Positions 43,979 to 53,296 of a stretch of 64,000 nt of DNA are shown piece after piece. Source of the stretch: Pseudaestuariivita rosea (GTDB taxonomy: Bacteria > Pseudomonadota > Alphaproteobacteria > Rhodobacterales > Rhodobacteraceae); the NCBI RefSeq assembly GCF_017592335.1, contig NZ_JACNMP010000001.1, positions 124,001 through 188,000 on the forward strand, read 5' to 3'. Position numbers and translations under genes: made by a program. The notes beneath the pieces are model-generated. The model did not search any database. It saw only the letters and a list, made by a program, of their open reading frames with translations, and was not told the DNA's origin. The stretch's first letter is position 1, and the number at the start of each line of letters is the position of its first letter.

Positions 43979-46900
43979 ATGCCGATGGAAAAGACATTCA
44001 ACGCAACCGAAGCCGAGGCGCGCCTTTACAAAGCCTGGGAAGAGGCCGGGTGTTTCAAAGCTGGGGCCAATGCCAGCCGAGATGAAACCTTCTGTATCAT
44101 GATCCCGCCGCCGAATGTCACGGGCAGCCTGCACATGGGCCACGCCTTCAACAATACGCTGCAGGATATCCTGGTTCGCTGGCACCGGATGCGCGGGTTC
44201 GACACCCTGTGGCAGCCGGGCCAGGATCACGCAGGTATAGCCACGCAAATGGTCGTCGAACGCGAACTGGCCAAAACCAACCGCCGCCGCACGGACATGA
44301 GCCGTGAGGAATTCACCGACCTTGTCTGGCAGCAAAAGCAGAAATCCGGTGGCACGATCATTGATCAGCTCAAGCGCCTTGGCGCCAGCTGCGACTGGTC
44401 GCGTAACGCTTTCACCATGTCAGGGGCCGAAGGCGCGCCCGCGGGGGAAGAGGGTAACTTCCACGACGCCGTCATCAAGGTCTTTGTCGATATGTACAAC
44501 AAAGGCCTGATCTATCGCGGCAAGCGGCTGGTCAACTGGGATCCCAAGTTCGAAACGGCGATCAGTGATCTTGAGGTCGAAAATATCGAAGTCGACGGCC
44601 ATATGTGGCACTTCAAGTACCCGCTGGCGGGCGGCGAAACCTATACCTATGTCGAGCGGGACGAGGATGGGAATATCACGCTGGAAGAACAGCGCGATTA
44701 TATCAGTATCGCCACGACGCGGCCCGAGACGATGCTGGGCGATGGGGCTGTGGCCGTTCACCCGTCGGATGAACGCTACGCGCCAATCGTCGGGAAACTT
44801 TGCGAGATTCCGGTCGGACCCAAAGAGCATCGCCGCCTGATCCCGATCATCACCGATGAATACCCCGACCCCGCCTTCGGCTCGGGCGCGGTGAAGATCA
44901 CCGGGGCGCATGATTTCAACGATTACGAGGTCGCCAAGCGCGGCGGCATCCCGATGTACCGGCTGATGGACACCAAGGGTGCGATGCGGGACGTCGGAGC
45001 GCCCTATGCCGAGGCCGCGGACGTTGCGATGGCCGTCGCCAAGGGCGCGCGCACGCTGACCGAGGCCGAGGCGGATGCCGTCAACCTGGTGCCCGACGAT
45101 CTGCGTGGGCTCGACCGGTTTGAGGCCCGCAAGAAGGTGATTGAACAGATCACGGCCGAGGGCCTGGCCGTCATGGTGGAGGTTGTAGACACCGTCTCAG
45201 CCGGAGAAGGAGACTTCGAGGCAGACGGAACGGATCTGCCCCATATCTCCGTCCCCCTTGTCGAGGCCAAGCCGATCATGCAGCCCTTCGGTGACCGCTC
45301 GAAGGTCGTCATCGAGCCGATGCTGACCGACCAGTGGTTCGTGGATACGGCGAAGATTGTCGAGCCCGCGCTGGAGGCCGTCCGCGACGGCCGCACCCAG
45401 ATTCTGCCCGAGCAGCACAAGAAGGTCTATTTCAACTGGCTGGAAAACATCGAGCCCTGGTGCATCTCGCGCCAGCTCTGGTGGGGGCATCAGATACCGG
45501 TTTGGTATGGGCCGGGCAGATCCAATGACGGTCGCTTCGATGGGTCAACTCGCATCTTCTGTGCTCCGAATGAGCAGGAAGCGTCCCGAATTGCGATGGA
45601 GTATTATCAGACTGAGACAGACAAGAAAGATATCGACGAAATCGATTGCGTAACTACTGACGAGAGCGTTTTTGACGAGTACTTAGACAATTGGAAGCTT
45701 TCACTTACCGGCGAAAACAATGCTTTCGGAAACACGTACAGAATTTTTGAGACGTCAGATGGCGTCAGAATCCCTGTCGTCAAACTGGACCGCGACCCCG
45801 ACGTCCTCGACACATGGTTCTCCTCCGGCCTCTGGCCCATCGGCACGCTGGGCTGGCCCGAGGACACGCCCGAGCTGCAAAAATACTTCCCGACCTCGGT
45901 CCTGATCACCGGGTTCGACATCATCTTTTTCTGGGTCGCCCGGATGATGATGATGCAATATGCGGTGGTCGGTCAAAAGCCCTTCGACACCGTTTATGTC
46001 CACGCCCTTGTCCGTGATGAGAAGGGCAAGAAGATGTCGAAATCTCTGGGCAACGTGCTTGATCCCCTTGAATTGATTGACGAATATGGCGCCGACGCCG
46101 TGCGCTTTACCCTGACGGCGATGGCCGCCATGGGCCGCGATCTGAAGCTGTCGACGCAGCGCATCGCGGGGTATCGCAACTTTGGCACCAAGCTGTGGAA
46201 CGCCTTTCGCTTTGCCGAGATGAACGAGGCGCTTGGCAAACACGACGGCCTGCCCGACGCGCAGGAAACGCTGAACCGCTGGATCATCGGCGAAACCGCC
46301 CGCGTGCGGGAAGAGGTCGACGCGGCGCTGACCGCTTTCCGCTTTAATGACGCGGCTAACACGCTTTATGCCTTTGTCTGGGGCAAGGTCTGCGACTGGT
46401 ATGTTGAGTTCTCAAAACCCCTGCTGTCGGGTGATGACGCGGCCAAGCGGGAAGAAACGCAAAAGGTCATGGGCTGGGTGCTGGACCAGTGCCTGATCCT
46501 GCTGCACCCGATCATGCCGTTTATCACCGAAGAGCTGTGGGGCAAGCGCGACAAGATGCTGGTTCATGCGGATTGGCCTGCCTATCAAGCCACTGATCTT
46601 GTTGATGAAAAAGCCGATCACGAGATGAACTGGGTGATCAGCCTGATCGAGGCGATCCGGTCTGCCCGCGGCGAAATGCATGTGCCGGTGGGCCTGCGTA
46701 TCCCGATGCTGATGACCGAGCTTAACGCGACCGGCCGCGCCGCCTGGGACCGCAACGAGGCGCTGATCAAACGGCTGGCGCGGATTGAAAGCCTGAGTGA
46801 GGTGGACAACCTGCCCAAAGGCTGCGTTACCCTGGCGGTTGAGGGCGGCACCTTTGCCCTGCCGCTGGCCGATATCATCGATGTGGGCGAGGAAAAAGCG

Positions 46901-47089
46901 CGGCTGGAAAAAAGCCTGGCTAAGCTGGAAAAGGAAATCGGCGGGCTGAAAGGCCGGGTGAACAACCCCAAATTCGTCGCCAGCGCGCCCGAGGATGTGG
47001 TGGCCGAGGCCCGCGAAAACCTGGCTGCACGTGAGGGCGAGGCGACCAAGGTCAAAGCCGCGCTGGAACGGTTGGCCGAGCTGGGTTAG
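43979..47089 (+). CDS. valS: valyl-tRNA synthetase
   Basis: A 1036-residue class I synthetase that charges tRNA-Val. HMGH (52-55) in [17 protein letters not shown] is the HIGH motif, and [13 protein letters not shown] is the KMSKS loop. The editing CP1 domain, anticodon-binding helical domain and C-terminal coiled-coil tRNA arm ([23 protein letters not shown]) are all present. Residues ~510-600 contain an extra segment with a different base composition compared with the rest. Start: ATG 43979 (MPMEKTF), matching the usual family start; upstream in-frame codons would add about 18 poor residues. Confidence 0.95.
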   Translation: MPMEKTFNATEAEARLYKAWEEAGCFKAGANASRDETFCIMIPPPNVTGSLHMGHAFNNTLQDILVRWHRMRGFDTLWQPGQDHAGIATQMVVERELAKTNRRRTDMSREEFTDLVWQQKQKSGGTIIDQLKRLGASCDWSRNAFTMSGAEGAPAGEEGNFHDAVIKVFVDMYNKGLIYRGKRLVNWDPKFETAISDLEVENIEVDGHMWHFKYPLAGGETYTYVERDEDGNITLEEQRDYISIATTRPETMLGDGAVAVHPSDERYAPIVGKLCEIPVGPKEHRRLIPIITDEYPDPAFGSGAVKITGAHDFNDYEVAKRGGIPMYRLMDTKGAMRDVGAPYAEAADVAMAVAKGARTLTEAEADAVNLVPDDLRGLDRFEARKKVIEQITAEGLAVMVEVVDTVSAGEGDFEADGTDLPHISVPLVEAKPIMQPFGDRSKVVIEPMLTDQWFVDTAKIVEPALEAVRDGRTQILPEQHKKVYFNWLENIEPWCISRQLWWGHQIPVWYGPGRSNDGRFDGSTRIFCAPNEQEASRIAMEYYQTETDKKDIDEIDCVTTDESVFDEYLDNWKLSLTGENNAFGNTYRIFETSDGVRIPVVKLDRDPDVLDTWFSSGLWPIGTLGWPEDTPELQKYFPTSVLITGFDIIFFWVARMMMMQYAVVGQKPFDTVYVHALVRDEKGKKMSKSLGNVLDPLELIDEYGADAVRFTLTAMAAMGRDLKLSTQRIAGYRNFGTKLWNAFRFAEMNEALGKHDGLPDAQETLNRWIIGETARVREEVDAALTAFRFNDAANTLYAFVWGKVCDWYVEFSKPLLSGDDAAKREETQKVMGWVLDQCLILLHPIMPFITEELWGKRDKMLVHADWPAYQATDLVDEKADHEMNWVISLIEAIRSARGEMHVPVGLRIPMLMTELNATGRAAWDRNEALIKRLARIESLSEVDNLPKGCVTLAVEGGTFALPLADIIDVGEEKARLEKSLAKLEKEIGGLKGRVNNPKFVASAPEDVVAEARENLAAREGEATKVKAALERLAELG

Positions 47090-47144
47090 CTGTACACTCG
47101 TAATGGCTGCTTATAAATCACCGTTCGACCCATAAGGATTTGAT

Positions 47145-47207
47145 ATGAAGCTTCTTCCAATCAAATCCGCAATGTGGTTGAGTCTTAAGTCGGGCTTAGT
47201 GCGTTAG
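47145..47207 (+). pseudogene. 20-codon open frame, possible 5' remnant of a gene
   Basis: ATG with AAGGA seven bases before it begins a good-looking start (LLPIKSAMWLSLKSGL) that ends after 20 codons. It lies just after valS and overlaps the end of the convergent low-GC GT32 gene. It may be the broken start of a gene once next to valS, cut by the arrival of the GT32 region, or simply a chance frame. Confidence 0.2.
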
Positions 47208-48282
47208 CCAGACCGGCATTGTTGTTAAGTCCGCGTTTGTATTCGAAAACACGCCAGTTCATTTCGCTTTTTTTGTAGTCTGCATCGAACTGTCTAAACA
47301 AATCTGATTTTAGGCAAGAAGCGGAAAGCAATCCGACATCATATTTGCTGCCATTGCGGTACATGAATGTAGTTAAAGCCCCTGGACCAGAAAGCCAAAA
47401 TATTCCGCTTTCGGCTTGGTCGCGGATATTGCGTAAAACTTCATCAAGAAAATCTTCGATCATTCGAGCGCCAGCTGGTGCTGCGATAAATCCGTTTGTC
47501 ACGACGCAGTTTGGAACATTGCTCATTGAGGAGGCCCAAACCTTGTTTCCGGCGTGCTGTAGAAATTTGCTTAACAGAGAGCCGGGCCGACTATCGGCGT
47601 CGCAGTAAAGACCGCCGCATTTGGCGAGACGACAAAGCCGAAAAACATCAGATTTAAGCGCTGGATGCCAAAGAGCAGAATACATATCAGCTACATCCTG
47701 TCCAAACTTTTCTAGAATGAAATCATGGGCAGAGGCATCATCGTAGTCGACGTAGTTTTGGGCCTTGCTCGTCCATAATTTCTGGGCTTGCTGTATTTCT
47801 AACGGCGGATCTTTATCCCAAAACTGGAACAAATCCTGCAGCTTTTCACCTTGTTCAGGAAATGCGCTGCGGTGCCGCAGGAAAACCGTCCAGCCCATGG
47901 CCTCGAAACGCGTCATTGGATGGGCAGTTGAGTCGCGAACTATCTTGCGCAGCTCTTTGCAAGAACTAGAGTTTATCAAGTCATTCAGAATAGCGGTCAA
48001 AAGTCTGGGTTGGCCGCCCAAAGTGTGACGTGCGAGCGGAAGGGCGCTTTCAATCTGGTGTTTAGATTGTTTCTCCAGCAGCCTGTCCAATAATTGAAAC
48101 GGTACACCCGCGATATCGAAGCCTTTTCTGGATAACCTATCAAGATAGCGGTCAAGTTTGGAGTATTCTTGCTTTGCGGCAAGATTTTCGATGCGTCCGC
48201 GATGGTAGAAGCGTGGCCGATTTCCCAATTGATAGGCCCTTTTTGCATGACCAAATATCCGCAAAACAGTACTTACAAGCAC
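47185..48282 (-). CDS. GT32-like (DXD sugar-binding) glycosyltransferase
   Basis: A 365-residue protein. The C-terminal half holds the family pattern: FWDKDPPLEIQQAQKLW, then ALKSDVFRLCRLAKCGGLYCDADS with the GGxYxDxD catalytic/metal motif, and FIAAPAGARMIEDFL. The N-terminal ~160 residues are helical and unlike known domains. Such enzymes transfer a sugar to surface polysaccharides. It is visibly richer in A+T than its neighbours, the start is GTG without a ribosome site, and it separates two housekeeping genes, all suggesting horizontal gain. Confidence 0.75.
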   Translation of the reverse strand: MLVSTVLRIFGHAKRAYQLGNRPRFYHRGRIENLAAKQEYSKLDRYLDRLSRKGFDIAGVPFQLLDRLLEKQSKHQIESALPLARHTLGGQPRLLTAILNDLINSSSCKELRKIVRDSTAHPMTRFEAMGWTVFLRHRSAFPEQGEKLQDLFQFWDKDPPLEIQQAQKLWTSKAQNYVDYDDASAHDFILEKFGQDVADMYSALWHPALKSDVFRLCRLAKCGGLYCDADSRPGSLLSKFLQHAGNKVWASSMSNVPNCVVTNGFIAAPAGARMIEDFLDEVLRNIRDQAESGIFWLSGPGALTTFMYRNGSKYDVGLLSASCLKSDLFRQFDADYKKSEMNWRVFEYKRGLNNNAGLANALSPT

Positions 48283-48328
48283 TTTTGGCGACGTTAAGGT
48301 CTAGTCTAAGATTTAATTTCTACTCCGC

Positions 48329-51300
48329 CTATTCCTCCAGCTCGACCAACAGATCTTTTGCGTCGATTTGGCCACCTGGGGTAACATGAACAGCTTTGAC
48401 GGTGGCTGCGCGGTCGGCGTGGATACCGGTTTCCATTTTCATGGCTTCGATGGTCAGCAGCAGGTCGCCCTTTTTCACCTTGACACCCGCTTGGACGGCA
48501 ACACTGGCCACGACGCCGGGCATGGGGGCACCTATGTGATCGGGGTTGTCGATATCGGCCTTGGGGCGGGTGGCAGTTTGGGATTTGACCATCCGGTTGG
48601 GCACACGGATGTTGCGGGGCTGGCCGTTGAGTTCGAAAAAGACTTTTACGTCGCCTTCCTCGTTCGTTTCGCCAATGGCCTGCAGGCGGATTTCAAGCGT
48701 TTTGCCGGGGTCGATTTCGACCGAGATTTCATCGCCCGGGTGCATCCCGTAGAAGAAGTTTTTGGTCGGCAGGGTGCGCACGGGACCATAGGTGCGGTGG
48801 CGGCCCATGTAATCCATAAAGACCTTGGGATACATCAGATAGCCGTTCAGGTCTTCGTCGTCGATGTCTTTGCCGTCCAGTTCGGCGCTGACCTCGGCGC
48901 GGACCTTTTCCAGATCGACGGGGGGCAGGGACTTGCCGGGGCGGTCTGTGTTGGGTTTTTCGCTTTTTAGCACTTTTTTCAGAATGCCGTCGGGCCAGCC
49001 ACCGGGGGGTTGACCGAGGTTGCCGCGCAGCATGTCGATGACGCTGTCAGGGAAGGCCACATCGGTTTTGGGGTCTTCGACCTGGGCGCGGGTCAGGTTT
49101 TGGCTGACCATCATCAGGGCCATGTCACCGACCACCTTGGACGACGGCGTGACCTTGACGATATCGCCGAACATCTGGTTGACGTCGGCATAGGTCTGGG
49201 CGACCTCGTGCCAGCGTTCCTCCAGCCCCAGACTGCGCGCTTGGGCTTTGAGGTTGGTGAACTGGCCGCCGGGCATTTCGTGCAGATAGACCTCGGATGC
49301 GGGGGCTTGCTGGCCGGTTTCGAACGCCGCATAATGGCCGCGGACAGTTTCCCAATAATTGCTGATTTCACGAATGGCGGCGATGTCCAGACCGGTGTCG
49401 CGGTCGGTGCGGGCCAGGGCTTCGACGATCGACCCGAGCGTGGGCTGAGAGGTATTACCCGACAGCGCGTCCATCGCCGCATCAGCAGCATCCACGCCAG
49501 CTTCAGCCGCGGCCAGAATGGTGGCGCCCGCGATACCTGAGGTGTCATGGGTGTGGAAGTGGATGGGCAGGCCGATCTCATCCTTCAGAGCTTTGATCAG
49601 AACCCTCGCGGCGGCGGGTTTCAAAAGACCCGCCATGTCTTTCAGGCCCAGGATATGGGCCCCGGCGGCCTTCAGATCCTTGCCCATGGCGACGTAGTAT
49701 TTCAGGTCGTATTTCGCGCGGTCAGGGTTCAGGATGTCGCCGGTATAGCAGATGGTGCCTTCGCAGACCTTATCGGCTGCGATCACCGCATCCATGGCGA
49801 CGCGCATGTTTTCGACCCAGTTCAGGCTGTCGAACACGCGGAAGACATCGACGCCGGTTGCGGCGGCCTGTTTGACGAAAGCTTGCACGACGTTGTCAGG
49901 GTAGTTGGTATAGCCGACGCCATTGGACGCGCGCAGCAGCATCTGGGTCATCACATTCGGCATGGCCGCGCGCAGGTCACGCAGGCGCTGCCAGGGGCAT
50001 TCCTGCAAGAAACGATAGGCCACGTCGAACGTCGCCCCGCCCCAGCATTCAACGCTGAACAGTTGCGGCAGATTGGCGGCATAGGTCGGTGCGACGCGGA
50101 TCATGTCGATGGACCGCATGCGGGTGGCCAGCAGCGACTGGTGCCCGTCGCGCATGGTGGTGTCGGTGATCAGCAGCTGTTTTTGCGCAGCCATCCAGTC
50201 GGCCACAGCCTGAGGGCCTTTTTCGTCCAGCAACGTACGGGTGCCGGGGGGCGGTGTTTCAACGCGCAGCGCAGGGGGCTTGGGGTCTTTGACATCGGCG
50301 GCGGGCTTGGGGCGGCCGTCGGTTTCGGGGTGACCGTTCACCGTGATGTCGGCCAGATAGGTCAGGATCTTGGTCGCCCGGTCGCGGCGTTTCTTGAAAT
50401 CAAACAGCTCGGGCGTCTGATCGATGAATTTGGTATGGTATTCGTTGTTCAGGAAGGTAGGGTGTTTCAGCAGATTTTCGACGAAAGCGATGTTGGTCGA
50501 CACACCCCGGATGCGGAATTCACGCAGGGCGCGGTCCATACGGGCGATTGCGGCTTCGGGCGTGGGGGCCCAGGCGGTGACCTTTTCTAAAAGGCTGTCG
50601 TAATAGCGTGTGATCACGGCGCCCGAGTACGCCGTACCGCCGTCCAGCCTGATGCCCATACCGGTTGCACCCCGATAGGCGGTGATGCGGCCGTAATCGG
50701 GAATGAAGTTGTTCTGCGGATCCTCGGTCGTGATCCGGCACTGGATCGCGTGGCCGTCGAGTTTCACGTCATACTGGCTGGATGTGCCTGTCGCGTATTC
50801 CAGACTGCGCCCTTCGGCGATCAGGATCTGGGCGCGGACGATGTCGATGCCGGTGACCTCTTCCGTGACCGTGTGTTCGACCTGAACGCGCGGATTGACT
50901 TCGATAAAGTAAAACTCGCCACTGGCCATATCCATCAGGAATTCGACGGTGCCTGCGCATTCGTAGTTCACATGCTGGCAGATTTTCTTGCCCAGACTGC
51001 ACAGCTGTTCGCGCTGCGTGCCGGACAGATAGGGGGCGGGGGCGCGTTCAACGACCTTCTGATTGCGACGCTGGACGGAACAATCGCGTTCATAAAGGTG
51101 ATAGATGTTGCCCTGCTTGTCGCCCAGGATCTGAACCTCGACATGGCGGGCCTTTTCGATCATCTTTTCCAGATAGCCTTCGCCGTTGCCAAAGGCGGCT
51201 TCGGCTTCGCGACGGCCTTCCAGAACTTTTTCTTCCAGCTCATCTTCGGACAGGATCGGCCGCATCCCGCGCCCACCGCCGCCCCAGGACGCTTTCAGCA

Positions 51301-51775
51301 TTAAGGGATAGCCGACTTCAGCCGCTTCTTTCTTAATTGCCTTCATGTCATCACCCAGCACTTCGGTCGCAGGAATGACCGGAACGCCAGCTTCAATGGC
51401 GACTTTGCGTGCGCTGGCCTTGTCGCCCAGGGCGCGCATGGTTTCGGCTTTGGGTCCGATGAAGGTGATGCCATTCGCGGCGCAAGCGTCAACGAAATCG
51501 GGGTTTTCGGACAGCAGGCCATAGCCCGGATGGATCGCATCGGCGCCGCAGGCCTTGGCCACGCGGATCATTTCATCGATGCTTAGATAAGCCGCGACTG
51601 GCCCCAGACCTTCGCCAATCCGGTAAGCCTCATCCGCTTTGAAGCGGTGCAGGCACAGTTTGTCTTCCTCGGCATAGACGGCAACGGTGCGTTTTCCCAG
51701 TTCATTGGCCGCGCGCATGACGCGGATGGCGATCTCACCCCGGTTGGCGATGAGGATCTTGTTGAACTCTGGCAT
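48329..51775 (-). CDS. pyc: pyruvate carboxylase
   Basis: A 1148-residue biotin enzyme that makes oxaloacetate from pyruvate and bicarbonate to refill the citric acid cycle. The biotin carboxylase domain (about 1-455) has KASWGGGGRGM for ATP; the carboxyltransferase domain (about 530-830) begins with TDTTMRDGHQSLLATRMR; the allosteric linker and the biotin carrier domain with EAMKMETG near residue 1113 close the protein. AAGGAG lies seven bases before the ATG. Full length; no sign of damage. Confidence 0.95.
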   Translation of the reverse strand: MPEFNKILIANRGEIAIRVMRAANELGKRTVAVYAEEDKLCLHRFKADEAYRIGEGLGPVAAYLSIDEMIRVAKACGADAIHPGYGLLSENPDFVDACAANGITFIGPKAETMRALGDKASARKVAIEAGVPVIPATEVLGDDMKAIKKEAAEVGYPLMLKASWGGGGRGMRPILSEDELEEKVLEGRREAEAAFGNGEGYLEKMIEKARHVEVQILGDKQGNIYHLYERDCSVQRRNQKVVERAPAPYLSGTQREQLCSLGKKICQHVNYECAGTVEFLMDMASGEFYFIEVNPRVQVEHTVTEEVTGIDIVRAQILIAEGRSLEYATGTSSQYDVKLDGHAIQCRITTEDPQNNFIPDYGRITAYRGATGMGIRLDGGTAYSGAVITRYYDSLLEKVTAWAPTPEAAIARMDRALREFRIRGVSTNIAFVENLLKHPTFLNNEYHTKFIDQTPELFDFKKRRDRATKILTYLADITVNGHPETDGRPKPAADVKDPKPPALRVETPPPGTRTLLDEKGPQAVADWMAAQKQLLITDTTMRDGHQSLLATRMRSIDMIRVAPTYAANLPQLFSVECWGGATFDVAYRFLQECPWQRLRDLRAAMPNVMTQMLLRASNGVGYTNYPDNVVQAFVKQAAATGVDVFRVFDSLNWVENMRVAMDAVIAADKVCEGTICYTGDILNPDRAKYDLKYYVAMGKDLKAAGAHILGLKDMAGLLKPAAARVLIKALKDEIGLPIHFHTHDTSGIAGATILAAAEAGVDAADAAMDALSGNTSQPTLGSIVEALARTDRDTGLDIAAIREISNYWETVRGHYAAFETGQQAPASEVYLHEMPGGQFTNLKAQARSLGLEERWHEVAQTYADVNQMFGDIVKVTPSSKVVGDMALMMVSQNLTRAQVEDPKTDVAFPDSVIDMLRGNLGQPPGGWPDGILKKVLKSEKPNTDRPGKSLPPVDLEKVRAEVSAELDGKDIDDEDLNGYLMYPKVFMDYMGRHRTYGPVRTLPTKNFFYGMHPGDEISVEIDPGKTLEIRLQAIGETNEEGDVKVFFELNGQPRNIRVPNRMVKSQTATRPKADIDNPDHIGAPMPGVVASVAVQAGVKVKKGDLLLTIEAMKMETGIHADRAATVKAVHVTPGGQIDAKDLLVELEE

Positions 51776-51860
51776 GGCAGCGCTCCTTACCTAACGTCTG
51801 CCCCTTCGTGTAAAGACTTTGTAAAGGCCCGGCAACGCGTAGTTTTGGGTAGAAATTCCC

Positions 51861-52100
51861 TTATCGCGCGAATGGCTTAGCACTATATACACCCTCTGGA
51901 AGATCAAGCGCAGCCGCCAGATCGCGGATTTGTGCCATAGACAGCGTGATGCGCGATACCTGATCGGTGCGGGCATCATATTGTTCAACGGTCACGCAAT
52001 CTTCGAAGGCATTGACGGTGACATCTTCCTGCAAAGGCGCTGGGCCATCATCCACCAGTGTGACAACAGTGGCATCAAAATCATGTTCGATTGTAAACAT
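51861..52100 (-). CDS. small conserved-looking hypothetical protein
   Basis: A 79-residue acidic protein (TIEHDFDATVVTLVDDG, ITLSMAQIRDLAAALDLPEG). It resembles an uncharacterised small protein found in Rhodobacterales; I can give it no function. I start at ATG 52100, because the upstream reading to 52172 overlaps the divergent control region and looks unlike the core. It lies 86 bases upstream of pyc on the same strand and may share its transcript. Confidence 0.65.
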   Translation of the reverse strand: MFTIEHDFDATVVTLVDDGPAPLQEDVTVNAFEDCVTVEQYDARTDQVSRITLSMAQIRDLAAALDLPEGVYSAKPFAR

Positions 52101-52247
52101 AGCTATCAGCCTAGCCGCCCAATTCTCGAATGCAACAGCGAAGTCCGTTGTGAAGATGTCGCGCATTTTCACGTAGTTTTCCTAAAAATCTGGAGCGGCG
52201 AGCGAATCCTGCTAAACTGTATGCCGGACGAAGATACGAGGTTTGCT

Positions 52248-52946
52248 ATGCGTTGGGTTTTATTGCCATTTGCTTTGCTGATTGCAGGCTGTGTCGAAAC
52301 ATCGAATTCGCCACCGCCGCCCACCAGCACAACACCGCCGCCGCCCAAGATCAGTGCTGAACAGGCACAACGCAATTTCACGGCTGTTGTGCGCCGGGTT
52401 GAGCCGGTCGCCGAACGGGAATGCCGTGCACGGACCCAGGGTATGAATTGTGATTTCCGGATTGCCGTGGACAACCGTCGCAACCAACAGCCAAATGCGT
52501 TTCAAACGCTTGAGCGTAATGGCCGTCCGTTGATCGTGTTTACGATTACATTGATTGAGGACACCCGGAACGAAGACGAACTGGCCTTTGTTCTGGCACA
52601 TGAAGCCGCCCATCACATTCAAAATCATCTGGGCCGTCAGCGGAACAATGCGATGGCGGGTGCCCTGATTTTGGGCGGGATCGCTTCTGTGACGGGGGCC
52701 GGTGACGTTGGTATCGACACGGCGCAAAGGGTTGGCGCCACAGTCGGGGCGCGCAGTTATTCGAAAGAGTTCGAGCTGGAAGCAGATTCGCTTGGAACGA
52801 TCATCGCGCACAGGGCTGGATACAATCCGGTGCGTGGGGCCGAATTTTTCAACCGCATTCCAGATCCCGGAGACCGGTTTTTGGGCACTCACCCACCCAA
52901 CCCGGAACGTATAAGGACTGTTCGCCGTACGGCAGCACAACTTTAA
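52248..52946 (+). CDS. M48-family zinc metallopeptidase lipoprotein
   Basis: A 232-residue envelope peptidase. The signal LPFALLIAGC ends in a lipobox with the lipidated cysteine near residue 14, followed by a Pro/Thr-rich linker. The zinc site is LAHEAAHHIQNH (HEAAH), with the third ligand in FELEADSLG. It resembles BepA/LoiP-type quality-control peptidases. GAGG lies six bases before the ATG 52248; longer frames overlap the divergent gene and are rejected. A terminator follows five bases after the stop. Confidence 0.9.
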   Translation: MRWVLLPFALLIAGCVETSNSPPPPTSTTPPPPKISAEQAQRNFTAVVRRVEPVAERECRARTQGMNCDFRIAVDNRRNQQPNAFQTLERNGRPLIVFTITLIEDTRNEDELAFVLAHEAAHHIQNHLGRQRNNAMAGALILGGIASVTGAGDVGIDTAQRVGATVGARSYSKEFELEADSLGTIIAHRAGYNPVRGAEFFNRIPDPGDRFLGTHPPNPERIRTVRRTAAQL

Positions 52947-52951
52947 GCGCG

Positions 52952-52988
52952 ATCCGTTCCTTGACCTGCATCAAGGAACGGATTTTTT
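52952..52988 (+). terminator. intrinsic terminator after the M48 gene
   Basis: ATCCGTTCCTTGA (52952-52964) and TCAAGGAACGGAT (52971-52983) form a perfect 13-bp stem around a 6-base loop and are followed by TTTTTT. It ends the M48 transcript and contains an FNR-type box at its centre. Confidence 0.85.
52961..52974. promoter_or_regulatory. candidate FNR/FnrL-type box
   Basis: TTGACCTGCATCAA matches the FNR/FnrL consensus TTGA-N6-TCAA exactly. It lies 57 bases before the DUF6455 start codon, within the usual range for activation from a nearby promoter. It also forms the tip of the M48 terminator stem, so the symmetry has a second possible explanation. Confidence 0.5.
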
Positions 52989-53031
52989 ATTCATGATTTT
53001 CTGCACCTGCAAAAGCGCAGGAGCATGTGCC

Positions 53032-53292
53032 ATGACAAAACCCCTTGGTGATCCGGTTACACATTATTGGCTGGCCAAACGAATGGCCCAGACCGTCGGG
53101 GTTGATCTGGTTGCAGCGACCGAGGCCGGAATGTTCAGTCAGGAACAGTGGGCCGAAACAGTAAACCGGTGCCGCGGTTGCGAATGGACGGAAGGGTGCC
53201 AGAAATGGCTGCCGGAACATGAAGACGGCGTTGATCACGCGCCAAGTACATGTGTGAACGTCGATCTTTTTTCGCGGCTTAAAGGCCAGTAG
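53032..53292 (+). CDS. DUF6455 family protein
   Basis: An 86-residue cytoplasmic protein with a cysteine cluster, CRGCEWTEGCQKWL, plus a late cysteine in STCVNVDLF. The spacing could bind iron or zinc, but the function of DUF6455 is unknown. The start is ATG 53032 with GGAG eight bases before; an upstream ATG at 52993 runs through the leader and is less likely. The FNR-type box upstream suggests induction at low oxygen. Confidence 0.8.
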   Translation: MTKPLGDPVTHYWLAKRMAQTVGVDLVAATEAGMFSQEQWAETVNRCRGCEWTEGCQKWLPEHEDGVDHAPSTCVNVDLFSRLKGQ

Positions 53293-53296
53293 ACGG

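Noticed and set aside
49547-50590. 347-codon plus-strand open frame opposite pyc
   Set aside because: Antisense to pyruvate carboxylase; Gly/His/Gln-rich shadow with no start signal.
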